Shown here: positions 8,946 to 18,611 of the stretch, piece after piece
How the letters are laid out: every line of letters starts with the position of its first letter
Position numbering within the stretch: the first letter of the stretch is position 1
Origin: an uncultured Eubacterium sp.
GTDB taxonomy: Bacteria > Bacillota > Clostridia > Oscillospirales > Acutalibacteraceae
DNA length: 52,192 nucleotides
NCBI GenBank assembly: GCA_905234495.1
Contig: CAJOHE010000013.1
Location: forward strand, 1-52,192
Direction: 5' to 3'
Notes under the pieces: generated by a model
The model's database searches: none
The model's input: only the letters and a program-made list of their open reading frames with translations
What the model was told of the DNA's origin: nothing
Program-made: the position numbers and the translations under genes

Positions 8946-8978
8946 AAAGGCGTCTTGGAATTTCCGGGATGCCTTTTT
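8946..8978 (+). terminator. terminator between gdhA and pyrG
   Basis: The stem AAAGGCGTC/GATGCCTTT, with an inner GGAA/TTCC pairing, runs into GCCTTTTTCACTTTTTTT. Confidence 0.7.
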
Positions 8979-8990
8979 CACTTTTTTTAA

Positions 8991-10607
<1,617 letters not shown>

Positions 10608-10611
10608 ATAT

Positions 10612-11799
10612 ATGCTAACCCCGAATATGAATTATGCGAATTTAAAGGATTCGTATCTGTTTTATAATATTGCCAAGAAAACAGAAGCCTATCTCGCTCA
10701 AAATATACTTGTTCAGAAATTATACCGTTTAGGGATAGGCGATGTTTCTCTGCCCCTGTGCGGCGCGGTTATCTCAGCGCTGCACAGCGCGGTGGACGAC
10801 CAGGCGGCAAAGGAAACCTTCAACGGCTATATGCCCGAGTGCGGCGCGGATTTTCTTCGCGGGGCGGTTGCTGAGCACTACCGCAAAAGGGGCGTTGACG
10901 TTGCCGACGACGAGGTTTTCATCTCGAGCGGCGCGAGCGACGAGCTCGGCGACATCCTCGACCTTTTCGACAAAAGCAGCAGCGCGCTTGTGATTGAGCC
11001 CGCATACCCCGCATACGTTGACGCAAATATCATCGCGGGCAGGGAAATCGTCCACTACCACGCAACCGAGGCGGACCGCTTTGCGCCGTATCCCGACGAC
11101 AGCGTTAAGGCGGACATAATCTACATCTGTTCCCCCAATAACCCCACGGGCGCGGTTTACTCAAAGGACAAGCTCAAAGCGTGGGTTGACTTTGCAAACA
11201 AAAACGGCTCGGTGATTCTCTTTGACGCGGCATACGAGGCGTTCATTGAGGATGAGGATATTCCCCACAGTATCTTTGAAATCGACGGCGCAAAGACCTG
11301 CGCGGTTGAAATCTGCTCGCTTTCAAAGACCGCGGGCTTCACGGGAACGAGGCTCGGCTACACGGTGATTCCGAAGGCGCTTGAGCGAAACGGAATGAAC
11401 CTCAATTCAATGTGGGTGAGAAACCGCACGACCAAGACAAACGGCGTTTCCTACATTATTCAGAGGGGCGCGGCTGCGGTCTTCACCGACGAGGGACAGC
11501 GCCAGACAAAAGAGAACATTCAGGTGTATAAAAACAACGCGAAGGTGCTCACCGACGCGATGGATGAAATCGGACTCTGGTACTGCGGCGGAAAGAACGC
11601 GCCGTATATCTGGCTCAGATGCCCGAACGGTATGTCAAGCTGGGATTTCTTCGACCTTCTTCTCAACAAGATTCAGGTTGTAGGCACCCCCGGCGTGGGC
11701 TTCGGCGAAAACGGCGACGGCTATTTCCGCTTCACAACCTTCGGCGACCCCGAGGATACAAAAACAGCGGCTCAGCGTCTTGTTGAGCTTCTCAGATAA
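10612..11799 (+). CDS. dapL: LL-diaminopimelate aminotransferase
   Basis: 395 residues. A class I/II PLP aminotransferase that makes LL-diaminopimelate directly from tetrahydrodipicolinate for lysine and peptidoglycan. Seen: YMPECGADFLRGAVAEHYR, the EPAYPAYVDAN block, YICSPNNPTGAVY, the Schiff-base lysine in SLSKTAGFTGTRLGY and a C-terminal TPGVGFGENGDGYFRFT. These match DapL rather than aspartate aminotransferase. The coding start overlaps the AAGGATAA context at the pyrG end, so translation is probably coupled. DapL is typical of several clostridial lineages and helps to place the organism. Confidence 0.93.
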   Translation: MLTPNMNYANLKDSYLFYNIAKKTEAYLAQNILVQKLYRLGIGDVSLPLCGAVISALHSAVDDQAAKETFNGYMPECGADFLRGAVAEHYRKRGVDVADDEVFISSGASDELGDILDLFDKSSSALVIEPAYPAYVDANIIAGREIVHYHATEADRFAPYPDDSVKADIIYICSPNNPTGAVYSKDKLKAWVDFANKNGSVILFDAAYEAFIEDEDIPHSIFEIDGAKTCAVEICSLSKTAGFTGTRLGYTVIPKALERNGMNLNSMWVRNRTTKTNGVSYIIQRGAAAVFTDEGQRQTKENIQVYKNNAKVLTDAMDEIGLWYCGGKNAPYIWLRCPNGMSSWDFFDLLLNKIQVVGTPGVGFGENGDGYFRFTTFGDPEDTKTAAQRLVELLR

Positions 11800-11809
11800 A
11801 ACAGAAAAT

Positions 11810-11840
11810 AAGCGGGTATTTCGTCTTGAAATGCTCGCTT
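11810..11840. terminator. hairpin between dapL and guaA
   Basis: A 13-bp stem (11810-11822 with 11828-11840, two wobble pairs) and a GTCTT loop lie 10 nt after dapL. It lacks a U-tract, and its right arm overlaps the guaA -35 box, so termination is uncertain. Confidence 0.4.
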
Positions 11841-11853
11841 AAAATGTTATAAT
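11826..11853 (+). promoter_or_regulatory. sigma-A promoter of guaA
   Basis: TTGAAA (11826-11831), a 16-nt spacer and TATAAT (11848-11853). Only about 20 nt of leader precede the AGGAGG site, so there is no room for a purine riboswitch. Confidence 0.7.
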
Positions 11854-11880
11854 AGTACTATATATTTTCAGGAGGCGTTT

Positions 11881-13407
11881 ATGGAAAAGATTTTGGTTCT
11901 CGATTTCGGCGGCCAGTACAATCAGCTGATTGCGCGCCGCGTCCGCGACAACCGCGTGTATGCGGAAATTCTGCCTTACACCACCGACCTTGAAACAATC
12001 AGAAAAAATAAATACAAGGGCATCATCTTTACGGGCGGACCAAATTCCGTCTTTGATATGAGCTCGCCCCACTACGCTCGCGATATACTCGACCTCGGCG
12101 TTCCCGTTCTCGGAATCTGCTACGGCTGCCAGCTTATCGCGTGGATGGAAAAAGGCGAGGTCAGCACCGCGCCCGTTTCGGAATACGGCAAGATTGAGCT
12201 TTCGGCTAAGCCGTCGCCCCTCTTTGAAAACGTGCCCGAAAAGTCCATCGTGTGGATGAGCCATACCGACTATATCTCAAAGGCGCCCGAGGGCTACGAG
12301 GTCATCGCCTCAACGCCCGACTGCCCGTGCGCGGCTATGGCAAACGAAAAGAAAAATATCTACGCCGTTCAGTTCCACCCCGAGGTTACCCACAGCGAAT
12401 ACGGCGAGCAGATTCTCTATAATTTCCTCTACGCCGTCTGCGGCTGCAAGGGCGACTGGGTTATGGATAATTTCATTGAAAACACGATCGCAAAGCTCAG
12501 GGAACAAATCGGCGACAACAACGTTGTGCTCGGTCTTTCGGGCGGCGTCGACAGTTCCGTTGCGGCAGGACTTCTTTCCCGCGCCGTGGGCAAACAGCTC
12601 ACCTGCGTTTTCGTTGACCAAGGGCTGATGCGTAAGGACGAGGGCGACTTTGTTGAAAAGACGTTCACCACTCTTTTCGATATGAACTTCGTCAGGGTAA
12701 ATTGCGGCAAGGAATTTCTTGAAAAGCTTCGCGGCGTCAGCGACCCCGAGGAAAAAAGAAGAATTATCGGCACGAGCTTTTACAACGTTTTCTGGGATGA
12801 AATCCGCAAGCTCGGCGATATGGGCTACTTCGCCCAGGGCACGATTTATCCCGACTGCATCGAAAGCGGCAAGGGCGACGCGGCGGTTATCAAAACCCAC
12901 CACAACCGCGTTAAAACCCCCGGCGACGTAAAGTATCTCGGCATTGTTGAGCCGCTTGCAGACCTCTTTAAGGACGAGGTTCGCAGAGTCGGCGAAAAGC
13001 TCGGCATACCCAAAGAACTCGTATGGCGCCAGCCGTTCCCGGGCCCGGGTCTCGGCGTACGCATCATCGGCGAGGTTACCAAGGAAAAGGTTAAGCTTCT
13101 TCAGGAAGCCGACGCGGTTCTGCGCGACGAGATGAGCAAAAACGGCTACGAGAGAAATCTTTCCCAGTTTTTCTGCGTACTCCCCGGCGTGAAGAGCGTC
13201 GGCGTAATGGGCGACCACAGAACCTATGAAAACCTGATTATCATCCGCGCAGTCACCACCGACGACTTTATGACGGCTGACTGGGCGAGAATCCCGTACG
13301 ACATTCTTGCAACGGTTTCAAACCGAATCACAAACGAGGTAAAGGGCATCAACCGCGTTGTCTACGACATTACCTCAAAACCCCCCGCCACCGTGGAATA
13401 CGAATAA
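11881..13407 (+). CDS. guaA: GMP synthase (glutamine-hydrolysing)
   Basis: 508 residues, full length. Aminates XMP to GMP using glutamine. N-terminal class I amidotransferase: VLDFGGQYNQLIARR, FTGGPNSV, the nucleophile GICYGCQLIA and VQFHPEVTH. ATP pyrophosphatase domain: VVLGLSGGVDSSVAAGLL (P-loop) and IESGKGDAAVIKTHHN. C-terminal dimerisation domain with WRQPFPGPGLGVRIIG, ending in the conserved TSKPPATVEYE. AGGAGG lies 5 nt upstream. It is followed after 21 nt by rhamnulokinase on the same transcript, an odd functional pairing. Confidence 0.97.
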   Translation: MEKILVLDFGGQYNQLIARRVRDNRVYAEILPYTTDLETIRKNKYKGIIFTGGPNSVFDMSSPHYARDILDLGVPVLGICYGCQLIAWMEKGEVSTAPVSEYGKIELSAKPSPLFENVPEKSIVWMSHTDYISKAPEGYEVIASTPDCPCAAMANEKKNIYAVQFHPEVTHSEYGEQILYNFLYAVCGCKGDWVMDNFIENTIAKLREQIGDNNVVLGLSGGVDSSVAAGLLSRAVGKQLTCVFVDQGLMRKDEGDFVEKTFTTLFDMNFVRVNCGKEFLEKLRGVSDPEEKRRIIGTSFYNVFWDEIRKLGDMGYFAQGTIYPDCIESGKGDAAVIKTHHNRVKTPGDVKYLGIVEPLADLFKDEVRRVGEKLGIPKELVWRQPFPGPGLGVRIIGEVTKEKVKLLQEADAVLRDEMSKNGYERNLSQFFCVLPGVKSVGVMGDHRTYENLIIIRAVTTDDFMTADWARIPYDILATVSNRITNEVKGINRVVYDITSKPPATVEYE

Positions 13408-13428
13408 GAAAAAATTACGGAGAAGACT

Positions 13429-14787
13429 ATGATTTATCATCTTGCGATTGATATCGGCGCGTCGAGCGGCAGACACATTCTCGGATATATTGAAAACGGC
13501 AGGCTCACCCTCGAGGAAGTCTACCGCTTTGAGGATTATCTCAGAGAGGAAAACGGCACGTTTTTCTGGGATATAGAAAAGCTCGTGCGCGAGGTTGAGG
13601 CGGGCATCGCAAAGTGCGGCGAAACCGGCAAAATTCCCGCAACTATCGCCATAGACACCTGGGGCGTGGACTACGTTCTGCTCGATGAAAACAAAAAGGA
13701 AATTCTTCCCGCGGTTGCCTACCGCGACAGCAGAACCTTCGCCGCCGTAGACGAGGTCGGCGCGATAATTTCGCAGGATGAGCTCTACGCAAAAACGGGT
13801 ATTCAGAAGGCAAATTACAACTCAATTTACCAGCTTTACTGCGACAAAAAGAGCGGAAAGCTCGACTGCGCCGCGTACTTTCTCAATATGCCCGACTACC
13901 TTGCGTTTAAGCTGACGGGCGAAATCAGAAACGAGTACACCGAGGCAACGACGACGAATCTCATCAACGCCGAAACGGGGCAGTGGGATACTGAGATTCT
14001 CGACCGCCTCGGCATTAAGAAGGATATTTTCACCCCCGTTTCAATGCCCTGCACCGAGGTCGGGGATTTAAAGGGCTTCGACTTTGACAGCAAGGTTATC
14101 CTCGCCCCGTCACACGACACGGCAAGCGCGGTCGCCGCCTGCTCGGTCGGCGATAACGGCGTGTATATCTCGTCGGGAACGTGGTCGCTTATCGGCACCG
14201 AAAACCCCGAGCCCATTCTCAGCAAAGAGGCGCTTGAGGCAAACTTCACAAACGAGGGCGGAATCAACCGCCGCTACCGTTTTCTGAAAAATTATATGGG
14301 TATGTGGCTGCTTCAGAACATCCGCAAAAACCTTAACAAAAAGTATTCCTACGACGGGATGATGGAGCTTGCGAAAAACAGCGGAAGCTTTGAGATTATC
14401 GATACAAACGCGCAGGAATTCGTCGCCCCCGAGAATATGATTTCTGCAATCAGGAATTATCTCGGCAAGGCGGAACTGCCGGTTGAGGTTGTGATAAATT
14501 CGGTCTATCACTCGCTTGCAAAGGCATATGCAGACGTCGTGAGCGAGATTGAGCGCATCAGCGGAAAAACCGTCGACACCGTGAATATAGTCGGCGGCGG
14601 CAGCAAGGACGGATATCTCAACGAGCTGACTGCTAAATACACCAAGAAAAGAGTGCTCGCGGGTCCCGTCGAGGCTACCGCTACGGGCAACGTCATCAGC
14701 CAGATGATGTATTCAAAGGAACTCGCCACGCTTGAAGAAGCGCGCGAACTTGTTAAAAAATCATTCAACACGGTTGAAATCGCATAA
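13429..14787 (+). CDS. rhaB: rhamnulokinase (FGGY family)
   Basis: 452 residues. Phosphorylates L-rhamnulose in the cytoplasm. Seen: the N-terminal phosphate-1 motif AIDIGASSGRHILG, IAIDTWGVDYVLLD, YRDSRT, the ATP-site ISSGTWSLIGTE and a C-terminal VNIVGGGSKDGYLNEL. The ASSGR and WGVD motifs separate rhamnulokinases from xylulo- and gluconokinases. No rhamnose isomerase, aldolase, transporter or regulator is nearby, so the gene is detached from its pathway and appears to be transcribed with guaA. A strong terminator follows. Confidence 0.88.
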   Translation: MIYHLAIDIGASSGRHILGYIENGRLTLEEVYRFEDYLREENGTFFWDIEKLVREVEAGIAKCGETGKIPATIAIDTWGVDYVLLDENKKEILPAVAYRDSRTFAAVDEVGAIISQDELYAKTGIQKANYNSIYQLYCDKKSGKLDCAAYFLNMPDYLAFKLTGEIRNEYTEATTTNLINAETGQWDTEILDRLGIKKDIFTPVSMPCTEVGDLKGFDFDSKVILAPSHDTASAVAACSVGDNGVYISSGTWSLIGTENPEPILSKEALEANFTNEGGINRRYRFLKNYMGMWLLQNIRKNLNKKYSYDGMMELAKNSGSFEIIDTNAQEFVAPENMISAIRNYLGKAELPVEVVINSVYHSLAKAYADVVSEIERISGKTVDTVNIVGGGSKDGYLNELTAKYTKKRVLAGPVEATATGNVISQMMYSKELATLEEARELVKKSFNTVEIA

Positions 14788-14791
14788 AAAG

Positions 14792-14820
14792 AAGGGCAGG
14801 TAAAAACCTGCCCTTTTGTT
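14792..14820. terminator. bidirectional terminator, rhaB / AAA+ gene
   Basis: The stem AAGGGCAGGT/ACCTGCCCTT has a short A-rich loop, with T-rich sequence after it on the plus strand and TTTTT on the minus strand. It serves both converging genes. Confidence 0.85.
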
Positions 14821-16548
14821 TTAAAAGCCTATTGTCTTTTTCTCTGCCGTCGCGGTGTACTCAAAGTCGGCAGGGGACAGAACGTAACCGCTCTCTCGCG
14901 CGCCTTTCGCCCCGCCGTAAACCCTTGAGGCGTAGGACAGCACGGCGTTTTCCGCAAGGTTTCTGCAAAAGCGGCCGTTGCCGAAATCCTTTTGCTTCTG
15001 CGCCTTTTCGCAGATTTCCCCGACCTTTTCAAGCGCGTCAGCGCTTATCTCAAACCCGAGCCTTTCCGTCTGAAGCTTCACGATTTCGGTGAGCTCACCA
15101 ACCGAGTAGTCGGCAAATTCAAGCCTGAACGGAATTCGCGAGCGAAAGCCCGGATTCCTCGAAATGAACTCGTCCATCTCTTTGGGATACCCTGCAAAAA
15201 CAACCACCGTGTCGCCGCGGCGGTTTTCCATTTCCTGAATAATCGTGTTGATAGCCTCGTCGCCGTAGCTTCCTCTGTAGCGGTCGGCAAGCGCGTACGC
15301 CTCGTCAATGAAAAGAAGCCCGCCCTGCGCTCGCCTGAACACGGCCTTAACCTTCGTTGCCGTCTCGCCGACGTATTCGCCCACAAGGTCGGCGCGGCCG
15401 ACTTCCACGGGCTGCGCGCTCTGAAGTAAGCCCTCGCGGTAAAGCATACCCGCAAGAATTCTTGCCACGGTTGTTTTCGCCGTTCCCGCGTTGCCGACAA
15501 ATTCCATATTGAGTGAAATCGGAAACGACCTGCCGCCCGAGCCTTCAAGCTCTTTTTTGAGGCGGGCAAACGCTTGAATTCTACTCACCTGCGCCTTGAC
15601 GTTTTCAAGCCCCGTCATATCGTCAAGCGAAAGCTCGCTGTCGTCCTCGGCGGTTTCGCCGTGAGCCTCAAGATATTTATGAAGCTTTTCCCTGACCTCG
15701 TCAAAGCTCTTTCTGCCGAGGTTTCTCACGTGCATCAGCTCTTCCTCGCTCATCCTTCTGAGCGTTTCAATGTCGTGTACGCCCGCCCTTCTCAGGCAGT
15801 TGAAAGAACGCACGCTCAAATCAAGCGCCGTTATTGATTCCGCCCCGCCGTCTGAAGCGGGAACGTCCTCAATCAGCTCGCCGAGCGCGGTGATGTCTTC
15901 AACGTTTTTGGTGTAGATAAGGGTTTTGAGAAAGCCCGAAAAACCGCCGACTGCCGCCGCTTTTTCAATCGGCAGGGCGTCGCCGAGCGCCGTCTCGGGT
16001 GAAATCTCTCTCACGCCGGCAGAGCCGAACGCCGCCGAGAGAAGCGCACGAAGCCTCAGCGGAATTTCCGTCGGCGCACTCACCGCGGCGATACATTTTG
16101 TCTGTACCTCTTCCGCGCATTTCAGCGCGATGAGATAGAGCGCCGCGCCTGCGCCGTCAAGCGCTTTCACTGCCTCGCCCGAGCCGTCGCTCTCTTCCCT
16201 GAAAAAGGCGCGTCCGCTTTCACCGCTGCCGCCGCAAAGCGAGTAGAGCCGTGCGTTTTCGCAGCCCGCGGGCTTTTCGGCGCCGTTCAGTTTTGCGCAG
16301 CCCTCGAAAATCCAGTCGTAATCCCCGTCGTCGATGCTCACATCTCCGTCCGCGCACACCGTGATTTCACCCGCGAAAAGCCGCAGGGCGATGAATGAAC
16401 CGTCGCCGAGCACCGCCGCAATCTGAAAGAATCTTCCGACTGCGCTTTCCGCCGCAAAACGGCTGTCGTAGTAGCTGTCGCTATTAATCACCGACATTGT
16501 TTCAGCGTTTTTCTCAAACTGTTCAAGTATTTCATAATAGTTTTTCAT
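14821..16548 (-). CDS. AAA+ ATPase (CbbX/SpoVK type) with an RNA-polymerase alpha-CTD-like module
   Basis: 575 residues in three parts. Residues 1-235 are unrecognised, mixed alpha/beta and Ala/Gly/Glu-rich. Residues 238-294 read as an RpoA C-terminal domain: ALDLSVRSFNCLRRAG, then the helix-hairpin-helix HVRNLGRKSFDEVREKL. Residues 305-575 are a CbbX/CfxQ-type AAA+ domain: Walker A GNAGTAKTT (352-360, Ala where Gly is usual), pore region VGEYVGET, Walker B GLLFIDEAY (410-418), sensor VVVFAGYPKEMDEF and the arginine-finger region NPGFRSRIPF. CbbX-like AAA+ proteins remodel partner proteins; alpha-CTD binds DNA and transcription factors. Joining them suggests an ATP-driven remodeller targeted to DNA or polymerase (inference). 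Single-gene unit with AGAGAGG upstream. Confidence 0.85.
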   Translation of the reverse strand: MKNYYEILEQFEKNAETMSVINSDSYYDSRFAAESAVGRFFQIAAVLGDGSFIALRLFAGEITVCADGDVSIDDGDYDWIFEGCAKLNGAEKPAGCENARLYSLCGGSGESGRAFFREESDGSGEAVKALDGAGAALYLIALKCAEEVQTKCIAAVSAPTEIPLRLRALLSAAFGSAGVREISPETALGDALPIEKAAAVGGFSGFLKTLIYTKNVEDITALGELIEDVPASDGGAESITALDLSVRSFNCLRRAGVHDIETLRRMSEEELMHVRNLGRKSFDEVREKLHKYLEAHGETAEDDSELSLDDMTGLENVKAQVSRIQAFARLKKELEGSGGRSFPISLNMEFVGNAGTAKTTVARILAGMLYREGLLQSAQPVEVGRADLVGEYVGETATKVKAVFRRAQGGLLFIDEAYALADRYRGSYGDEAINTIIQEMENRRGDTVVVFAGYPKEMDEFISRNPGFRSRIPFRLEFADYSVGELTEIVKLQTERLGFEISADALEKVGEICEKAQKQKDFGNGRFCRNLAENAVLSYASRVYGGAKGARESGYVLSPADFEYTATAEKKTIGF

Positions 16549-16913
16549 ATGTTGTACCTCTCTTTAAAAATAGATTTTCCTGCCCTGCGGACCGTTGGCA
16601 CGCTCATATCATCGCGGTGCTTCCCCCGGTTGGCCCCGCAGGGGCATATTCAGTTGTCAAGGTCCGAATCGGCACAACAAAAAAGCCGATATCTCAGCAA
16701 CCCAATGGGCAGAATTCACCCAAGGATTTCTTGCTAAAATATCAACTGATATAAAAACTATTAAATTGTGAAGTAATTCTATCACAGACTAAAGCGCTTG
16801 TCAACAGCCAAAACAAAAAATTTTGCCGATTTATTTATATTGACTTTTTTATAATTAGAGTTTATAATTTCAACATATTGAAATATATATTTTTTATGCG
16901 AAAGGAGTTTACT
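16549..16913. other. gene-free region with a structured, unidentified element
   Basis: From 16583 to 16643 a nested hairpin forms: CCCTGCGG with CCGCAGGG outside, GCACGC with GCGGTGC inside. A second hairpin (ATCGGC/GCCGAT, 16668-16690) and a distant CAGTTG (16651-16656)/CAACTG (16744-16749) pairing enclose the next 100 nt. Read on the minus strand this would be the leader of the AAA+ gene. It matches no riboswitch class I can recognise. The right-hand 110 nt are AT-rich and hold the TIR promoter. Confidence 0.5.
16840..16868 (+). promoter_or_regulatory. strong sigma-A promoter of the TIR-cupin operon
   Basis: TTGACT (16840-16845), a 17-nt spacer and a perfect TATAAT (16863-16868). The leader is about 38 nt, ending in AAAGGAG before the TIR start codon. 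No operator-like palindrome is obvious. Confidence 0.8.
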
Positions 16914-17939
16914 ATGAGCGATGTTTTCATCACCTATCGCCGCAAGGACGGATGGGTTATGGCAAATCTTATATATGAAAAGCTCATTCGTCTTGGGTAT
17001 GATGTCTTTCTTGATACGCGAAATACCGATATGCAGTTAGATGATTATAAGAAAGTTATCGTTTCAAACGTAACCGGCGTCAAAGATCATATTGTGATCA
17101 TCACGCCGCAAACCTTTTGCATAAGCGAAAACGATATGTATTTGTTTGAGCTTGGGCTTACCCACAACAGGGAAGACGTGCGTATAATCCCTGTCACCTG
17201 CGGCAACTTTGAGCCATCTGTATATGTTCAGCTTGAAAATGCAGGCGACGAGCGCATTTCCTCGCTTGCAAACAAAACAGCTACCGAAATATCGGACAAT
17301 GCCGCCGCCTTTCCTGCAACATTTGCAGGGCTTGCAAGCAGATTGTCATCTATTCCCAAAAAGGAACAGACAGTTCTCAAAGCAAGGGGTGACATTGAGG
17401 ATGATTTCAGCCTGCAAAAACGCTGGGAAAATGCGGAGGAAATCTGCATCTGTGCCTACGGCATTGAAAGCATACTTACAGAGGAGAGCCAGTTTTTTGA
17501 GCAGATGCTCTCAAACGGTGTAAAATTCAAAATTCTTTGCGTTGATCCCGAAAGCGAGACGGCGGACTATATTGCCAATTATAATCTCCGCGAAGGCCGC
17601 GAAGGGAAGCGCAGGCGCGTTCTTCGAAACGGGCACGAGCTTCTGATTGATTATCTTGAGGACTTTGAGTATTCAAAGAATATTGAGTACAGACTGACTA
17701 CGCTTCACCTCGAAAGCATATTAATGATAGTTAAAAAGAAGGCAGATTACATCAGCACTGTCAAAGCGGATTTTGTTGTAACCTGTAACGATTCAGGCGA
17801 CGTGAAGGATAATCAGCTTTTCTCACGTTCAAGGCGTTGCGCATTTATCGAGGAGCACGACCGTGACAACTATCAGTATTACTGTCAGGTATTTGATTAC
17901 TTGTGGGATCATTCAAAGACAAAAGAGGTTACCGTATGA
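16914..17939 (+). CDS. TIR-domain protein with PLD-like C-terminal region
   Basis: 341 residues from the ATG preceded by AAAGGAG; an in-frame TTG 12 codons earlier lacks a site. Residues 1-135 are a TIR domain (TIR_2 type): VFITYRRKDGWVMANLIYEKL, GYDVFLDTRN, the strand HIVIITPQTF and the catalytic-Glu position YLFELGLTHN (Glu79), then RIIPVTCG. Residues about 165-341 resemble the phospholipase-D-like sensor domains of STAND and TIR proteins (EEICICAYGIESIL, NGVKFKILCVDPES) but lack the HKD motif, so a ligand-binding role is more likely than catalysis (inference). No signal peptide or membrane segment. The stop codon overlaps the cupin start as ATGA. Codon usage is more AT-rich than in the housekeeping genes to the left. 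Confidence 0.82.
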   Translation: MSDVFITYRRKDGWVMANLIYEKLIRLGYDVFLDTRNTDMQLDDYKKVIVSNVTGVKDHIVIITPQTFCISENDMYLFELGLTHNREDVRIIPVTCGNFEPSVYVQLENAGDERISSLANKTATEISDNAAAFPATFAGLASRLSSIPKKEQTVLKARGDIEDDFSLQKRWENAEEICICAYGIESILTEESQFFEQMLSNGVKFKILCVDPESETADYIANYNLREGREGKRRRVLRNGHELLIDYLEDFEYSKNIEYRLTTLHLESILMIVKKKADYISTVKADFVVTCNDSGDVKDNQLFSRSRRCAFIEEHDRDNYQYYCQVFDYLWDHSKTKEVTV

Positions 17940-18355
17940 GCGGATTTGAAAAGATAGACGGCGCAGAAATCGAAAAATATTCCGCCATTCACGAAAGTAA
18001 TTATCTTTGCGGCGACTTGAAACTGCCGCAGGAACTTGCGCATCTTCACGATGAAAACGTTGAAATCGGGCTTTGTTACTACAAGGATTTCAGCGCGAAA
18101 AAAGCTCATTATCACACAGAGGTAACCGAATATCAATACGTCCTCTGCGGCGAGGTCAAGTATTTAGACATCGCAAACAACACCGAGCACACCTACAGAA
18201 AAGGCGATTTTTATATAATCCGTCCGAACACGCATTATATTGAAAAGGTTTCGCCCGATTCAAAGGTTTTCTTTATTAAGTCCCCCGGAAAAAACGACAA
18301 GATTTCTGTCGAGGAATCCCTGGAAGTGCGCGAATGGGCGTCTTCATGGGAATAA
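17936..18355 (+). CDS. small cupin-domain protein coupled to the TIR gene
   Basis: 139 residues; the ATG overlaps the TIR stop codon by 4 nt, so translation is coupled. Single beta-barrel cupin: motif 1 HYHTEVTEYQYVLCG (two His and one Glu for metal) and motif 2 KGDFYIIRPNTHYIEK with the third His. All three metal-binding His and the Glu are present, so it should bind a metal ion. Function unknown: such small cupins include isomerases, dioxygenases and sugar-nucleotide sensors. Strict pairing with a TIR protein suggests that it makes, alters or senses a ligand for the TIR partner (inference). It ends 29 nt before a tRNA gene with no terminator between. Confidence 0.8.
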   Translation: MSGFEKIDGAEIEKYSAIHESNYLCGDLKLPQELAHLHDENVEIGLCYYKDFSAKKAHYHTEVTEYQYVLCGEVKYLDIANNTEHTYRKGDFYIIRPNTHYIEKVSPDSKVFFIKSPGKNDKISVEESLEVREWASSWE

Positions 18356-18384
18356 CGAGAGGGACGCCATACAATATGTAATAA

Positions 18385-18461
18385 GCCCACGTAGCTCAGC
18401 AGGATAGAGCGACCGCCTCCTAAGCGGTAGGCCAGAGGTTCGAATCCTCCCGTGGGTGCCA
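18385..18461 (+). tRNA. tRNA-Arg (anticodon CCU)
   Basis: 77 nt with CCA encoded. Acceptor GCCCACG pairs with CGTGGGT (one G-U). The D-arm carries AGCTCAGCAGGATAGAGC, the anticodon stem ACCGC/GCGGT closes the loop CTCCTAA (CCT), and the T-loop is TTCGAAT. It reads AGG codons. It has no clear promoter of its own in the 29 nt after the cupin gene and may be transcribed from the TIR-cupin promoter. Confidence 0.96.
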
Positions 18462-18463
18462 GA

Positions 18464-18493
18464 AAACACAAGCCGTCATCGGCTTGTGTTTTT
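18464..18493 (+). terminator. terminator after tRNA-Arg
   Basis: The stem AACACAAGCCG/CGGCTTGTGTT with loop TCAT is followed by TTT. It would end the TIR-cupin-tRNA transcript. Confidence 0.9.
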
Positions 18494-18552
18494 GCATATT
18501 ATATCAGCCTTAATTGATTGTGAAATAAACGGGACTTGTTTCGCTTCGGTAA

Positions 18553-18581
18553 TTGACATTTTAAAGAATACTTTGTACTAT
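18553..18581 (+). promoter_or_regulatory. promoter of the broken acyltransferase
   Basis: TTGACA (18553-18558), a 17-nt spacer and TACTAT (18576-18581). The promoter is intact although the gene is frameshifted. Confidence 0.7.
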
Positions 18582-18611
18582 ATAGTTAATATCTGTTTAA
18601 GGAGAAATCTT

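Noticed and set aside
11840..11881. Purine riboswitch before guaA
   Set aside because: The promoter leaves about 20 nt of leader, too short, and no aptamer motif is present. The purL leader is AT-rich without an aptamer as well.
12310..13218. 302-codon open frame on the minus strand inside guaA
   Set aside because: It lies wholly opposite a complete, motif-verified guaA gene, has no ribosome site, and follows from the strong third-position bias of that gene. The same holds for the long antisense frames in GH31, pyrG and metY.
16878..16913. Upstream TTG start for the TIR protein
   Set aside because: It would begin about 10 nt after the predicted transcription start with no ribosome site; the AAAGGAG lies before the later ATG.
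18235..18471. 78-codon minus-strand frame across tRNA-Arg
   Set aside because: It is the antisense of a tRNA and of the cupin 3' end, a known kind of spurious prediction.
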